Source: CAZHHH01 sp052400685
GTDB taxonomy: Bacteria; Bacteroidota; Bacteroidia; Bacteroidales; Marinilabiliaceae
Length of the DNA stretch: 64,000 nt
Assembly: GCA_052400685.1 (NCBI GenBank)
Contig: JBQTGJ010000002.1
Strand: one strand, 5' to 3'
Below the pieces are notes generated by a model. It saw only the letters and a list, made by a program, of their open reading frames with translations. It made no database searches and was not told the origin of the DNA. The position numbers and the translations under genes were made by a program. Each line of letters starts with the position of its first letter. Within the stretch, counting starts at the first letter, position 1. Below, piece by piece: positions 47,111 to 57,014 of the stretch.

Positions 47111-48451
47111 ATGTCTGTAAAAAAGAAAGAAACATCCAAAATTTTCATTTTGGACACCAACGTGTTATTACACGATCACAAATGTCTTTACAATTTTCAG
47201 GATAACGATGTTATACTTCCTATCGTTGTTCTGGAGGAGCTAGACAAATTTAAAAAAGGGAACGATCAGATAAATTTTCAAGCCCGCGAATTTGTGCGTC
47301 AAATGGATCAGATTGCTGGTGAAAAGCTTTTTGGAGAAGGCGTTCCCCTGGGAAAAGACAAAGGTCGCTTATTCATTGCCACCGGGAAACCATTTCCAAA
47401 AGTTATGGAAGATTCATTCTCGGAGAAGACGCCCGACCACCGGATTTTAGCCATTGCACTTCATGTAAAAGACCTCTTCAGCGACCGAACCGTTATTCTC
47501 ATATCGAAAGATATTAATTTGCGAATGAAAGCCAAGTCGTTGGGCTTAAAGTCCGAAGATTATGAAAATGATAAAGTTAAAAACATCGAAGTCCTGCACA
47601 AAGGTGTTGAGACCAGAGAGAACTTTGATGCCGCTATTATAGAGCAGCTGTATAAAACCGGCTCAGTGGCAAGAAATGACTTCCCCGTTGATGAGTCAGA
47701 ATTACCTGCCAACCAATATTTTATACTAAAAAGCAACAGCCAAAGCGTGCTGGTATGGTACGATTCGACCAATAATATGGTAAGGAGAGTAGAAAAAAAC
47801 CACGCTTTTGGCATTGAACCCCGAAATGCCGAACAAACATTCTCATTAAATGCGCTATTAAATCCCGATATAAAACTGGTATCGTTAACCGGAAAAGCAG
47901 GTACCGGGAAAACCCTGCTCGCACTAGCCGCAGCTCTACAACAAAATAAAATGTACAAACAAATTTTGCTGGCTCGCCCCATCGTTCCGCTTTCAAACAG
48001 AGATATCGGCTTTTTGCCCGGCGACGTAAAAGAGAAAATAGGACCGTATATGATGCCTCTGTACGATAACCTATCGGTAATAAAAAACCGGTTTGCCGCA
48101 CAAAGTCGCGAGCAAACCATAATTGAAGAAATGCAAAAACGCGAAGAACTGATTATTACCCCTCTGGCTTACATTCGAGGGCGAAGTCTTTCTGAAGTAT
48201 TTTTTATTATTGATGAGGCTCAAAACCTAACGCCACACGAAGTCAAAACCATTATTACACGAGCTGGAGAAGGCACCAAAATGATTTTTACAGGCGACAT
48301 ACACCAAATCGATTCGCCATATCTGGATATGCAGTCAAACGGATTAGCCTATCTGACCGATAAAATGAATGGACAATCGATTTTTGCCCATGTAAACCTA
48401 GTAAAAGGGGAACGAAGTTTTCTGGCCGAACTGGCATCAGACCTCCTATAA
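47111..48451 (+). CDS. PhoH-family ATPase with N-terminal PIN domain (YlaK type)
   Basis: 446 aa. PIN-like RNase domain at 1-150 (FILDTNVLLHD, VVLEELDKFKKG, RILAIALHVKD, VILISKDINLRMKA, with the clustered Asp/Glu of the metal site), then a PhoH P-loop domain: LTGKAGTGKTLLALAAALQ (Walker A), ILLARPIVPLSNRDIGFLPGDVKEKI, FFIIDEAQNLTPHEVKTIITRAGEG (Walker B) and FTGDIHQID. Related PIN-PhoH proteins are RNA-directed helicase-nucleases, likely in RNA turnover. Read alone, ended by a hairpin. Confidence 0.93.
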   Translation: MSVKKKETSKIFILDTNVLLHDHKCLYNFQDNDVILPIVVLEELDKFKKGNDQINFQAREFVRQMDQIAGEKLFGEGVPLGKDKGRLFIATGKPFPKVMEDSFSEKTPDHRILAIALHVKDLFSDRTVILISKDINLRMKAKSLGLKSEDYENDKVKNIEVLHKGVETRENFDAAIIEQLYKTGSVARNDFPVDESELPANQYFILKSNSQSVLVWYDSTNNMVRRVEKNHAFGIEPRNAEQTFSLNALLNPDIKLVSLTGKAGTGKTLLALAAALQQNKMYKQILLARPIVPLSNRDIGFLPGDVKEKIGPYMMPLYDNLSVIKNRFAAQSREQTIIEEMQKREELIITPLAYIRGRSLSEVFFIIDEAQNLTPHEVKTIITRAGEGTKMIFTGDIHQIDSPYLDMQSNGLAYLTDKMNGQSIFAHVNLVKGERSFLAELASDLL

Positions 48452-48520
48452 AAAAACACCTTTCGGGTTATTTTAGTGTAGGGAGGCCGGAAATATGAAA
48501 GAACAAACCACTAAAACAAA

Positions 48521-48564
48521 AAAACACCGCCAACACTCTAAAAAGGTTGACGGTGTTTATTTTT
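48521..48564 (+). terminator. Terminator after phoH
   Basis: AACACCGCCAAC and GTTGACGGTGTT pair (two C/A mismatched positions), with A-rich loop and TTTATTTTT tail, about 70 bp beyond the stop. Confidence 0.75.
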
Positions 48565-48652
48565 ACCAATATTCAAAAGAAATTGCCAAAGAAACAGATT
48601 GTTCTCCGGCTAAATATTTCAATTCAATACGCAAGAACTTTAATACCGCAAA

Positions 48653-49354
48653 TTAATTCTCCATCACTTTTTCCGAAGGCCTTAAAACATACACAATGCC
48701 ATACTTACTACTTTTCTCCCGCTTTAACTCAGGCGTCAAATCATCATGAAAAGCTTCTACTTCATTCCAAACCGCGGCAATTAAAAAATCAGCCTGAACT
48801 CTATAATCAATTACTTTATCCATCAATTTTTGAGAAGTTCCAAGTAAATCCTTATGAAGATTATAATATTCCAAAAAATTTTCAAATTTAATACGCACCA
48901 TTGCCAAAGAAGGATTATAAATACGAGTTGCGCCTGTGGCCATTCGCGCCTCCTCTCCTTTTATCAAAGCCTTACCCCAATCAATAAGCTGCTGTTCCGT
49001 CCCTATCTCAGGCACACTACGATCGTCCTCTGACAAACCGTACGACTTTCTGACAGAAGGTTTCAATTCGCCTCGAAGGATAGCCAAATTAACAACCTGC
49101 AAAAAATGAGACACATAAAGCCTGGCCTGCCGAAAATGTTCTGCCAACTGCTTGCCAATAGAAGCCTGACGATCACGGCTATCCTGATACTGCTTGATAA
49201 CTTGCTCAAAATGGGGATAAAAAGCTTTTAACTCCAACAATAACTTTTGTGAAAAAGCCAAGTTAGCGGGCCCCAGATCATTACCCTTTTCTAGAGCAGT
49301 ACCCAACGCTCTGAGACGCGCCTGATCAGTATTAGGTAAACGGCGATATGGCAT
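48653..49354 (-). CDS. Conserved hypothetical protein, helical
   Basis: 233 aa, no signal peptide or membrane segment; predicted largely helical from heptad-like stretches (LLLELKAFYPHFEQVIKQYQ, YYNLHKDLLGTSQKLMDKVIDYR). Charge and codon use match neighbours and the frame is long and clean, so a real gene. I have no family name for it. It begins MPYRRLPNTDQARLRAL. It lies alone, convergent with phoH. Confidence 0.75.
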   Translation of the reverse strand: MPYRRLPNTDQARLRALGTALEKGNDLGPANLAFSQKLLLELKAFYPHFEQVIKQYQDSRDRQASIGKQLAEHFRQARLYVSHFLQVVNLAILRGELKPSVRKSYGLSEDDRSVPEIGTEQQLIDWGKALIKGEEARMATGATRIYNPSLAMVRIKFENFLEYYNLHKDLLGTSQKLMDKVIDYRVQADFLIAAVWNEVEAFHDDLTPELKREKSSKYGIVYVLRPSEKVMEN

Positions 49355-49784
49355 AATTAGTAATGAGATTAGATTAAGTTCATAGAATTTATTAAATCAG
49401 ACGTTCCGTAATCGTGATGAAAATAACAAAACCAGTTTCCAATTGCAAACAAAAATTTGATCTGCATATAAATTAGTGTCAACAAGAAAACGCCATTTTT
49501 TCGTTACTCACGCTTTCAAAATAGTCATTGACATTAGTAAACTCATATTTCTCAAACTTCGAAAGCCGCAAAAATAAAGCTTTCATATCCAGCTCCGAAA
49601 TTTTCGGGCAAGCACTAACTAATTTAACAGAAAAACACCTTGCAAATTTGTATCATCCCAATATGATCATTTCACCCCCACAAACAAGGAAACTCACTAT
49701 AATTTGGATTAATACGAATAGGAGTAAAAAAAGTTGTAGTTTCCATTCCTTTTTCTCCTGATTAATAAAATCATAACAAACAAA
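49355..49784. other. Intergenic gap with one diverged repeat
   Basis: 430 bp. Contains the dispersed repeat copy at 49485-49600; apart from that no ORF, RNA or terminator is recognisable. Confidence 0.55.
49485..49600 (-). repeat. Dispersed repeat, diverged copy (49.5 kb)
   Basis: TTTTTCGTTACTCACGCTTTCAAAATAGTCATTGACATTAG and AGTAAACTCATATTTCTCAAAC keep the order and spacing of the 150-bp array core. On the minus strand it reads EKYEFTNVNDYFESVSNEK, then stops. Confidence 0.7.
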
Positions 49785-50690
49785 TCAACTCTCATGGTAT
49801 TTTAGAAACAACTCCTGTTGAACTCTCGGGAATTTAAAGAATTTATTAGGCAGGGTTGATTTAACAGCCGTCTTTACACGCGTAACCGGATGATTAAAAG
49901 CAATTTCAGAAGCAAAGAGGAACAGCCCCCGATGTTTCAACAACAAGCCTGACGGGCTGTATAACTTATCCCCCAAAACAGGAAATCCAGCTTCAGAAAA
50001 ATGCTTTCTGATTTGGTGCGTTCGACCGGTAAGAAGTTTTATCTCCACCAAAGACATGGATCCGGTAATAAGTGAGCCATACGTTTTCAACAGCCGGTAC
50101 AATGTAACTGCCGGCTTGCCATCGATAGACGCATCAAAAACGCCTTCATTTTCAGGAGTCCCTGCAACCAGGGCATGATATATCTTAGAAACGGAGCCAT
50201 TTGCCATTTGCTGACTCAACAGAAGATGCGATGTTGCCGTTTTAGCCACAATTACCAACCCGGCCGTATCACTATCCAGCCTATGCACAGCCAAAGGCAA
50301 GAGTAATGCATCTTTTTCCAATGATTTATTCAACACGCCAGGCAAAGCATTTTCAAGGGTGCGAAACCTGTTTCCACTAACGACAATACCAGCAGGCTTT
50401 AAAACAACAGCCATAAAATCATCTTCAAATAAAACCTTAACATCGGCCTTAAAAATTCGACGCGGGGCCACCAACTTACGGCGCCATTGAATCACCCATC
50501 CCGCCTGAACCCAACGCCCCGTTGTTCCAATCGCACCGTCCACCAGTATTTCCTCTCTGGCCAACGCCTTACGAACTGAAGACCGCGTCAATAACCCATC
50601 AAATTTACCGGCACAATAATCGCTCAAACGAACAGCGTCAGAAAAATCAGCCGGAACAATATGAGTTAGAATAATTTCTTCCTCATTCAT
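49785..50690 (-). CDS. RluA-family pseudouridine synthase
   Basis: 301 aa. N-terminal S4-like RNA-binding segment (RLSDYCAGKFDGLLTRSSVRKALAREEILVDG), then the catalytic RluA domain: PAGIVVSGN, AVHRLDSDTAGLVIVAKT with the catalytic Asp in HRLDSDT, and LLTGRTHQIRKHFSEAGFPVLGDKLY. Isomerises specific uridines in rRNA or tRNA; the exact target (RluA, C or D type) is not decidable by eye. Start overlaps the dgt stop by 4 bp, so both are probably translated together. Confidence 0.9.
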   Translation of the reverse strand: MNEEEIILTHIVPADFSDAVRLSDYCAGKFDGLLTRSSVRKALAREEILVDGAIGTTGRWVQAGWVIQWRRKLVAPRRIFKADVKVLFEDDFMAVVLKPAGIVVSGNRFRTLENALPGVLNKSLEKDALLLPLAVHRLDSDTAGLVIVAKTATSHLLLSQQMANGSVSKIYHALVAGTPENEGVFDASIDGKPAVTLYRLLKTYGSLITGSMSLVEIKLLTGRTHQIRKHFSEAGFPVLGDKLYSPSGLLLKHRGLFLFASEIAFNHPVTRVKTAVKSTLPNKFFKFPRVQQELFLKYHES

Positions 50691-52027
50691 CGTTTAAACC
50701 GTTTGTCTGCCAAACCAATACCATTAATTTTACGAAATAAATCGAGAGCATAGACATCGGTCATGCCGGATACAAAATCGAGTACAGAACGTATTCTCAG
50801 CTCAAGAGGCGCCTCAAAAGAAACACGATACTGCTCGGGAATGAAGGGCAACAACAGACCTGAATAACTATCCTCAGGATTCATTACAGCGTCCATAAAT
50901 TCCTTCAACAAAGAGCCCAAAATTTTGTACCCTGCAATTTCAATCTCAACCACGGATGGATGTTTATATATCAATCTAAAACCTGTCGTCTCACATTTTC
51001 GCATTGCTTCGGCTGCACTGCCTTCTAAGTGCTTTATCAAGGATCCTTCAAATTGTCCTGCAAGAATAACATCGTGATTAATGATGAAAATCTGCGTACA
51101 TAATTCAACCAACCGACCGATGACACTGGCTCGTAAAAAAGCAATCTGTTCATTTCTATCGGTAACCGAAGTACAGACCTCCTTCAAACGACGAGCTGAA
51201 GCATCGTCATCAGCAAAAAAAGCAAACAGCAAATCACGAGTGGCATTAAAATCAAGAATTCCCAATTTATGTGCGTCCTCAATATCCATCACCTGGTAAC
51301 AGATATCATCGGCTGCCTCAACCAGATAGACCAAGGGATGACGCACAAACACCCCGGATCCAGATTTTTCTTCAATAATACCCAGTGATTTGGCAATGTC
51401 AACATAAGCGGTTTTTTCTGTCTGAAAAAAACCATATTTCTTCCGGTCACTCATTCCCGATGGATATGGATATTTCACTATTGAAGCTACCATTGTGTAT
51501 GTCATTCTGAAACCGCCACGACGACGCCCCCCAAATTGATGTGTCAGCAACCTGAATGCATTGGCATTGCCTTCAAAATTAATAAAGTCACACCAGACGG
51601 CTTCATCGTTAATCAAATGATGATATTTTTCGCCATCGCCCGACTTAAAAAAATGAGAAATAGCCGTTTCACCACTATGGCCAAATGGAGGATTTCCCAT
51701 ATCATGGGCCAGACAAGCGGCAGCTGTTACGGCCCCCAACTCATCAACCAGCGGCGACTTAACCATCACCTCATCCTTTAAGAAACGACTGATATTGCTC
51801 CCCAACGAACGTCCCACACTTGCCACCTCAAGACTGTGAGTCAAACGATTATGCACAAACACACTACCTGGCAACGGAAAAACCTGCGTTTTATCCTGCA
51901 TCCTCCTAAAAGGTGAAGAAAATATCAGCCGATCATAATCACGCTGAAACTGTGTCCTGTCGTGATGAAGTTCAGGCAATGCGTCTTGCCCGGTGCGTTG
52001 CGTTGATAAAAGTTGTTCCCAATTCAT
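50687..52027 (-). CDS. dgt: Deoxyguanosinetriphosphate triphosphohydrolase-like HD protein
   Basis: 446 aa, HD superfamily. RMQDKTQVFPLPGSVFVHNRLTHSLEVASVGRSLG gives the first His; AACLAHDMGNPPFGHSGE is the HD metal site; VEAADDICYQVMDIEDAHK the last Asp. Cleaves dGTP to deoxyguanosine and triphosphate; related dNTPases limit dNTP pools. Upstream of the pseudouridine synthase in a two-gene unit. It starts 4 bp after the stop of DUF6048. Confidence 0.92.
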   Translation of the reverse strand: MNWEQLLSTQRTGQDALPELHHDRTQFQRDYDRLIFSSPFRRMQDKTQVFPLPGSVFVHNRLTHSLEVASVGRSLGSNISRFLKDEVMVKSPLVDELGAVTAAACLAHDMGNPPFGHSGETAISHFFKSGDGEKYHHLINDEAVWCDFINFEGNANAFRLLTHQFGGRRRGGFRMTYTMVASIVKYPYPSGMSDRKKYGFFQTEKTAYVDIAKSLGIIEEKSGSGVFVRHPLVYLVEAADDICYQVMDIEDAHKLGILDFNATRDLLFAFFADDDASARRLKEVCTSVTDRNEQIAFLRASVIGRLVELCTQIFIINHDVILAGQFEGSLIKHLEGSAAEAMRKCETTGFRLIYKHPSVVEIEIAGYKILGSLLKEFMDAVMNPEDSYSGLLLPFIPEQYRVSFEAPLELRIRSVLDFVSGMTDVYALDLFRKINGIGLADKRFKR

Positions 52028-52031
52028 TGTT

Positions 52032-52724
52032 TTACTTTTTCCATGGTATCATATATTCCAAGGTATATGAAAAAGCAGCATTGACTCTGTTATCGCCATT
52101 CCCAAAACCAGGGACAAGATAAGGTTTCAAAACATCCTGTCCGGTAGTTATAAGAGAAACCCTGAGATGTATTTTCCAGCCGATATAAAAATTTTTAAAA
52201 ATTTCAGTTCGAGGCCCAGTCGACAACTCAAACCAATGAGAGGTTAGAGTTTCAGAACTTATGCTACCTGCATAATCATCCCAATAACCGTTGTTAGCCA
52301 AAAAACGGGATGCGGATTGGCTCTGCAAAGCAAAACCATATTGAAAGCCAATAAACAGGTTATCAATCACCGACCGCTTATTGTTAAGCATATCCTTTTC
52401 AATTCCTGCTTTCAAAAAAGTACCATTCGACTCATAGTCATACTCTTTCTTTTCAAACGAAATCTGTTCAAAGCCGGCTTCCGCAATAAAAAAATAATCT
52501 TCGGCCATATTAAATCTGGAAACGAAACTAAAGCCATTTCGATCACCATCCATCAGGCTATTAAAAGGCCCGGCTAAATTTACACCGATGGTAATGCCCT
52601 GAGGTCCTTTGGGCAAATTCTCCGTCACTTTCCTGACCTCTTCTTTTGCCTGCCCCGATATCATCACAGAGCAAAATAAAGCAATACTAAAAAATATATA
52701 TCTTAACATTTTCGGCACTTTCAT
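52032..52724 (-). CDS. DUF6048 family outer-membrane-barrel-like protein
   Basis: 230 aa from MKVPKMLRYIFFSIALFCSVMISGQA; a start at 52709 (MLRY) is equally possible. Signal peptide, then beta-rich sequence with alternating aromatic residues (FYIGWKIHLRVSLITT, FFIAEAGFEQISFEKKEYDY) ending VNAAFSYTLEYMIPWKK, which suggests a small beta barrel. This family is regularly found next to DUF6452 in Bacteroidota, and that pairing is seen here with the frames overlapping by up to 38 bp. Function unknown. Confidence 0.75.
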   Translation of the reverse strand: MKVPKMLRYIFFSIALFCSVMISGQAKEEVRKVTENLPKGPQGITIGVNLAGPFNSLMDGDRNGFSFVSRFNMAEDYFFIAEAGFEQISFEKKEYDYESNGTFLKAGIEKDMLNNKRSVIDNLFIGFQYGFALQSQSASRFLANNGYWDDYAGSISSETLTSHWFELSTGPRTEIFKNFYIGWKIHLRVSLITTGQDVLKPYLVPGFGNGDNRVNAAFSYTLEYMIPWKK

Positions 52725-53151
52725 TATAATTAATCTCATCGTAATTAATGGCCACAGAATCGATAAAGGTTTGAGTCGTCCAAACTGAATCCAACTTAAA
52801 GTTGAATGAAAAACCACATTCACGCGAAATGTAGTAAAGCTCCTTTGTATGTTTAAACCACACTGTATCTCTCAACGTATTATTGTGAATAACAAATGCA
52901 GTGGTATCAGACGTAAATGAGAGCGGTAAAAAAAGCTCCTGAATCGTTGTATTTTTATAAACTGAATCGGTCATTTCAACACCAATTACAGACGCACTTG
53001 TCAAAGAAGTATCTTTATCTGTCGCTGACCTTGCCGAGTACAAAGATACCTGAGCGGCATGCTGATTCGATAAACAAATAGAGGCCTGATCGCAACGAAT
53101 AGCAGTCAGTCCTAACAAAAACATCATTACGATGCCTACAAAATATTTCAT
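52687..53151 (-). CDS. DUF6452 family lipoprotein
   Basis: 154 aa. Signal peptide ends LTAIRC, a relaxed lipobox with Cys20. The mature domain CDQASICLSNQHAAQVSLYS and ISRECGFSFNFKLDSVWTTQTFIDSVAI matches DUF6452. Its end overlaps the start of the DUF6048 gene, implying translational coupling and a common envelope function that is not known. Confidence 0.75.
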   Translation of the reverse strand: MKYFVGIVMMFLLGLTAIRCDQASICLSNQHAAQVSLYSARSATDKDTSLTSASVIGVEMTDSVYKNTTIQELFLPLSFTSDTTAFVIHNNTLRDTVWFKHTKELYYISRECGFSFNFKLDSVWTTQTFIDSVAINYDEINYNESAENVKIYIF

Positions 53152-53468
53152 GAACTATAATATTTATAGTTAAAAAACGCTTCAATTTCTATGTCAATGT
53201 ACAAAAGTAAAAATAAAAACAGAGGCATCCAGCTTAAATCCATAATTACTAATAAACAACCCAAACAGATGTCCATTTATGAACACCTGATGTACGATAC
53301 TGTAACAAACAACAACATTACGCGAGGCCCCGCCTTTACACAACACACTAACAAACATTAATTTACAAAAAACGGCCTGCATATTGGTAAATAAACCTGA
53401 TGTCTATTCAGAACAAAACAGTAGACTTATCCATTCTTATAGAGAAACTAAAAATTAACTATCCGCGA
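53152..53468. other. Divergent gap DUF6452 / M16 pair
   Basis: 317 bp containing both promoters; no boxes with good spacing and no further features were recognised. Short frames reading through it are not supported. Confidence 0.5.
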
Positions 53469-54797
53469 ATGAAACTATTAAAAACGATCCCCAACCTCGT
53501 CTTGACCCTACTAGTGTCTGGCACATCTTTATTTGCCCAATCGGGCAAAGTCGAATACTCCGAATTCAACCTCAACAACGGGTTACATGTAATTCTCCAC
53601 CAGGATAACAGCACTCCAATTGTAACTGTAGCTGTGATGTATAAAGTTGGCTCTAAAAATGAGCAACCCAATCGCACAGGTTTCGCCCACTTTTTTGAAC
53701 ACCTCATGTTTGAGGGAACCGAAAATATCCCAAGAGGAGAATATGCCAAATTTGTTGAACGGGCCGGCGGAACCTTAAACGCCAATACGTCAGCTGACCG
53801 CACCTATTTTTACGAAATACTACCTTCTAATCAGTTGGAATTAGGCTTATGGCTCGAATCTGAAAGAATGTTTCATGCCAAAGTTGATTCGCTGGGCATT
53901 CAGACACAAAAAAAAGTCGTTATTGAAGAAAAGAAACAATCATACGATAACCGCCCTTACGGCTCAATTTTAATTGAGACAATGAAAAGAGCCTTCAGGG
54001 AGCACCCCTACCGATGGACAACCATAGGCGATCCGGATCACATCAGGGCCGCCAAAGACGAAGAGTTCCAAACTTTTTACAATACTTTTTACGTGCCCAA
54101 TAATGCGGTATTGGTCATTGCCGGTGATATCAACCCCGAAAAAACCAAAAATCTCATTGAAAAGTACTTTAAAGACATTCCTGCCGGACAAAATGAAATA
54201 TACCGTCCACATATTGTTGAACCGCCATTAAATGGAGAGGTTCGTGACACCATTTATGACAACATCCAGGTGCCATTGGTTTTGCAGGCATACCGCACGC
54301 CTGCCATGAATACCCCCGACTATTACGCTTTGGATATGCTGGGGACTTTGCTTTCAGGTGGCCAGAGTTCCCGTTTGTACAAAGAACTGGTAGACAACCA
54401 ACAATTAGCCATTTCGGTGGGGTCATTTCCACTTCCCTACAACGAACCCTCTGTTAATCTCACCTATGCCTTTACAAACATGGGGGTAGATCCAAAGCAA
54501 CTGGAAGAAGCCATTAATGATGAAATCAAAAAAGTACAAGAGAAACTTATTCCTGAAAAAGAATTCCAGAAACTTCAGAATCAGTTTGAGAATCAGATTA
54601 TTGGCGGCAACGAGAAAATTGCCGAAAGGGCGCATAATCTAGCCACATACTACACTTATTTTGGTGATGCCAGTCTCATTAATAAAGAAATTGAAAAATA
54701 TATGGCAGTAACCCGCGAAGACATTCAACGAGTTGCCAGACAATATTTCACCCCAGACAGTCGTGTAGTTCTTTACTATATGCCCAAACAAGACTAA
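53469..54797 (+). CDS. Exported M16-family zinc peptidase (catalytic member of a pair)
   Basis: 442 aa from MKLLKTIPNLVLTLLVSGTSLFAQ, a signal peptide; the 23 upstream codons are dropped because the signal starts here. Zinc motif HFFEH in TGFAHFFEHLMFEGTENI, with distal Glu ligand region KVVIEEKKQSYDNRPYG. Second domain has LLSGGQSSRLYKELVDNQ. Periplasmic peptidase. It is followed 35 bp later by a second, motif-less M16 protein, as in heterodimeric M16B enzymes where one subunit is inactive. Confidence 0.92.
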   Translation: MKLLKTIPNLVLTLLVSGTSLFAQSGKVEYSEFNLNNGLHVILHQDNSTPIVTVAVMYKVGSKNEQPNRTGFAHFFEHLMFEGTENIPRGEYAKFVERAGGTLNANTSADRTYFYEILPSNQLELGLWLESERMFHAKVDSLGIQTQKKVVIEEKKQSYDNRPYGSILIETMKRAFREHPYRWTTIGDPDHIRAAKDEEFQTFYNTFYVPNNAVLVIAGDINPEKTKNLIEKYFKDIPAGQNEIYRPHIVEPPLNGEVRDTIYDNIQVPLVLQAYRTPAMNTPDYYALDMLGTLLSGGQSSRLYKELVDNQQLAISVGSFPLPYNEPSVNLTYAFTNMGVDPKQLEEAINDEIKKVQEKLIPEKEFQKLQNQFENQIIGGNEKIAERAHNLATYYTYFGDASLINKEIEKYMAVTREDIQRVARQYFTPDSRVVLYYMPKQD

Positions 54798-54832
54798 CCC
54801 AAACAAACGTTTTAAATATAAATGCTATAATA

Positions 54833-56893
54833 ATGAAACATATCATATCCACCTTGTTGCTCAGCTTCATTACAGTTGGTTTAATGGCTCAGTTAGACCG
54901 AAGTACCCCACCAGCAGCCGGGCCTGCCCCTAAAATTAATATTGGCAAATATCAAAAATTTGAACTTTCCAATGGCCTTAAAGTTTTTGTTGTTGAGAAC
55001 CACAAACTTCCAATGGTTACTTATAGTTTAACCTACGACTTAAGCCCAATAACGGAAGGCGATGCGGCCGGATATATTGAACTGGCCGGTTCACTAATGC
55101 GCTCAGGAACGACATCTCTTTCGAAAGATGAAATTGATGAACAAATTGACTTCATCGGAGGGACTCTTGAGACTTACGCTTCAGGCATTTACGGACATTC
55201 GCTTAAAAAACACAGCGCCAAATTATTACAAGTCATGTCTGATGTTTTACTAAATCCGTCCTTTCCCGAATCGGAAGTAGAAAAAAGTATCCGACAATCA
55301 GAAACAAATTTACAGGCTGAGAAAAATGAACCTTCCGCTATTGCAGGCAACCTATCCAGAGTTTTAAAATTTGGAAAAGACGACCCATACGGAGAACTAA
55401 TGACCGAAGAGAGCCTGAAGCATATCACGCCTGAATTGCTCAAACAATATCACGACACCTATCTACGCCCAAACATCAGTTATCTGGTTATAGTTGGTGA
55501 TATCACTTTAAAAGAAGCCAAAAAACAGGTTAAACAGTATTTTGGTAAATGGGCCTCACAAACTGTTCCGATCCACAAATATGTAATGCCTGAAAATACT
55601 GACGTTCCACGTGTTGCTATTTCCAACCGCGATGGTGCTAATCAGTCCACCATTATAGTAACACACCTTGTGCCAATAACCCCCGGACATCCGGACGAAA
55701 TAAAGGCCTCGGTAATGAATCAGGTTTTAGGAGGCGGCTCTTTCAATGCGCGTTTATTTCAAAACTTACGTGAAGATAAAGCTTATACTTATGGCGCTTA
55801 TTCAAGCCTTCGATCCGATAAACGTATCGGTACATTCTCGGCTTCGGCACAGGTGAGAACATCAGTTACCGATAGTGCACTAACCGAGATACTTTATGAA
55901 ATGAAGCGACTTCAAAAAGATCTGGTATCCGACGCCGATCTCGAATTAGTAAAAAATATGATGATGGGGAGCTTTTCACGTTCTCTTGAAGACCCTCAAA
56001 CCATTGCACGCTTCGCGCTAAATATCGAAAAATACAATTTACCCAAGGACTATTATGAAACCTATCTCGAAAAAGTTGCTGCAGTAACCAAAGAGGACGT
56101 TTTGGCAATGGCTAAAAAATATCTGAAACCCGAGAAATCGGTGATTATTGCGGTTGGCAACGCCAATGAAATAAGAGAAAAAATGAAAGTATTTTCGCCC
56201 ACAGGCGACGCTAAAGAATACGATTTCTACGGCAACGAAGTTCTCCCGGCTCGCGAAGTGACTGACATGACTGCTACCGATATAATTAACAAATTTGTTG
56301 AGGCAGAAGGCGGACGCGAAGCGCTGAAAAAGGTAACAGACATTACCACCAAAGCCACCTTTACCATTCAAGGTATGACCATAGAGATAAAAACCGTACA
56401 GAAAGCCCCTGCAAAACTTTTGGTGGAATCAAAAATGGGTGGAAACACAATGTCTAAACAATTGTTCGATGGTGAAAACGGATGGATTATATCGCCTCGT
56501 GGTAATCAAAAGCTTTCCGGGAATGATCTGATTGAATTGAAAGACAATGCAATACTCTTCCCCGAACTGGACTATGAAAAAAACGGTTTCACAATGGAAA
56601 TGTCTGGTATTGAAAATATCGACGGAGCCGAAGCTTATAAAATCATCAGGACATCCACTTCCGGAAAGCAAACAACACTCTTTTTTGATACGACGACAGG
56701 ATTAAAAATACGCGAGGTAAGCAATACAGCACAAGGCATTGTCAGCACCAACATAAAAGAATATCAAACGGTAAATGACATTAAAATTCCTTCAGAAATA
56801 GAACAAATAGTTGGGCCTCAAAGCTTCAACATTACAATTACCGATGTTGAATTTAACACCGACCCCTCGGATGAATTATTTGTAAATCAATAA
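54833..56893 (+). CDS. Non-catalytic M16-family subunit fused to a LolA/LolB-like domain
   Basis: 686 aa with signal peptide (MKHIISTLLLSFITVGLMAQ). Residues about 30-470 are two M16 domains, but the HxxEH site is replaced by GYIELAGSL, so no zinc site. VLGGGSFNARLFQNLREDKAYTYGAYSSL marks the substrate-binding half. The last ~200 residues (from about 480: ADIINKF-like TDIINKFVEAEGGREALKK...FDGENGWI, GLKIREVS, KIPSEIEQIVG) look like the LolA/LolB lipoprotein-carrier fold. Partner of the upstream catalytic M16. A hairpin terminator follows. Confidence 0.85.
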   Translation: MKHIISTLLLSFITVGLMAQLDRSTPPAAGPAPKINIGKYQKFELSNGLKVFVVENHKLPMVTYSLTYDLSPITEGDAAGYIELAGSLMRSGTTSLSKDEIDEQIDFIGGTLETYASGIYGHSLKKHSAKLLQVMSDVLLNPSFPESEVEKSIRQSETNLQAEKNEPSAIAGNLSRVLKFGKDDPYGELMTEESLKHITPELLKQYHDTYLRPNISYLVIVGDITLKEAKKQVKQYFGKWASQTVPIHKYVMPENTDVPRVAISNRDGANQSTIIVTHLVPITPGHPDEIKASVMNQVLGGGSFNARLFQNLREDKAYTYGAYSSLRSDKRIGTFSASAQVRTSVTDSALTEILYEMKRLQKDLVSDADLELVKNMMMGSFSRSLEDPQTIARFALNIEKYNLPKDYYETYLEKVAAVTKEDVLAMAKKYLKPEKSVIIAVGNANEIREKMKVFSPTGDAKEYDFYGNEVLPAREVTDMTATDIINKFVEAEGGREALKKVTDITTKATFTIQGMTIEIKTVQKAPAKLLVESKMGGNTMSKQLFDGENGWIISPRGNQKLSGNDLIELKDNAILFPELDYEKNGFTMEMSGIENIDGAEAYKIIRTSTSGKQTTLFFDTTTGLKIREVSNTAQGIVSTNIKEYQTVNDIKIPSEIEQIVGPQSFNITITDVEFNTDPSDELFVNQ

Positions 56894-56926
56894 CTGTTCA
56901 TATCGTTAGTTCTTAGTTATATTATT

Positions 56927-56987
56927 AGTCGCCGCAAATCATTAAACCAATTAACAGGTTTATTCATTCTGCGGCGACTCCTTTTTT
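56927..56987 (+). terminator. Terminator after the M16 pair
   Basis: AGTCGCCGCA and TGCGGCGACT form a perfect 10-bp stem with an inner AAACC/GGTTT stem, followed by CCTTTTTT. Confidence 0.85.
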
Positions 56988-56989
56988 GA

Positions 56990-56997
56990 TATATTTG
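56990..56997 (+). promoter_or_regulatory. Candidate -7 box of the suhB operon
   Basis: TATATTTG matches TAnnTTTG immediately after the terminator; the start codon is 18 bp on, which leaves a very short leader. A perfect -33 TTG is not seen (TTC at the right place). Confidence 0.35.
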
Positions 56998-57014
56998 TAC
57001 AAATTCAAGGATCC

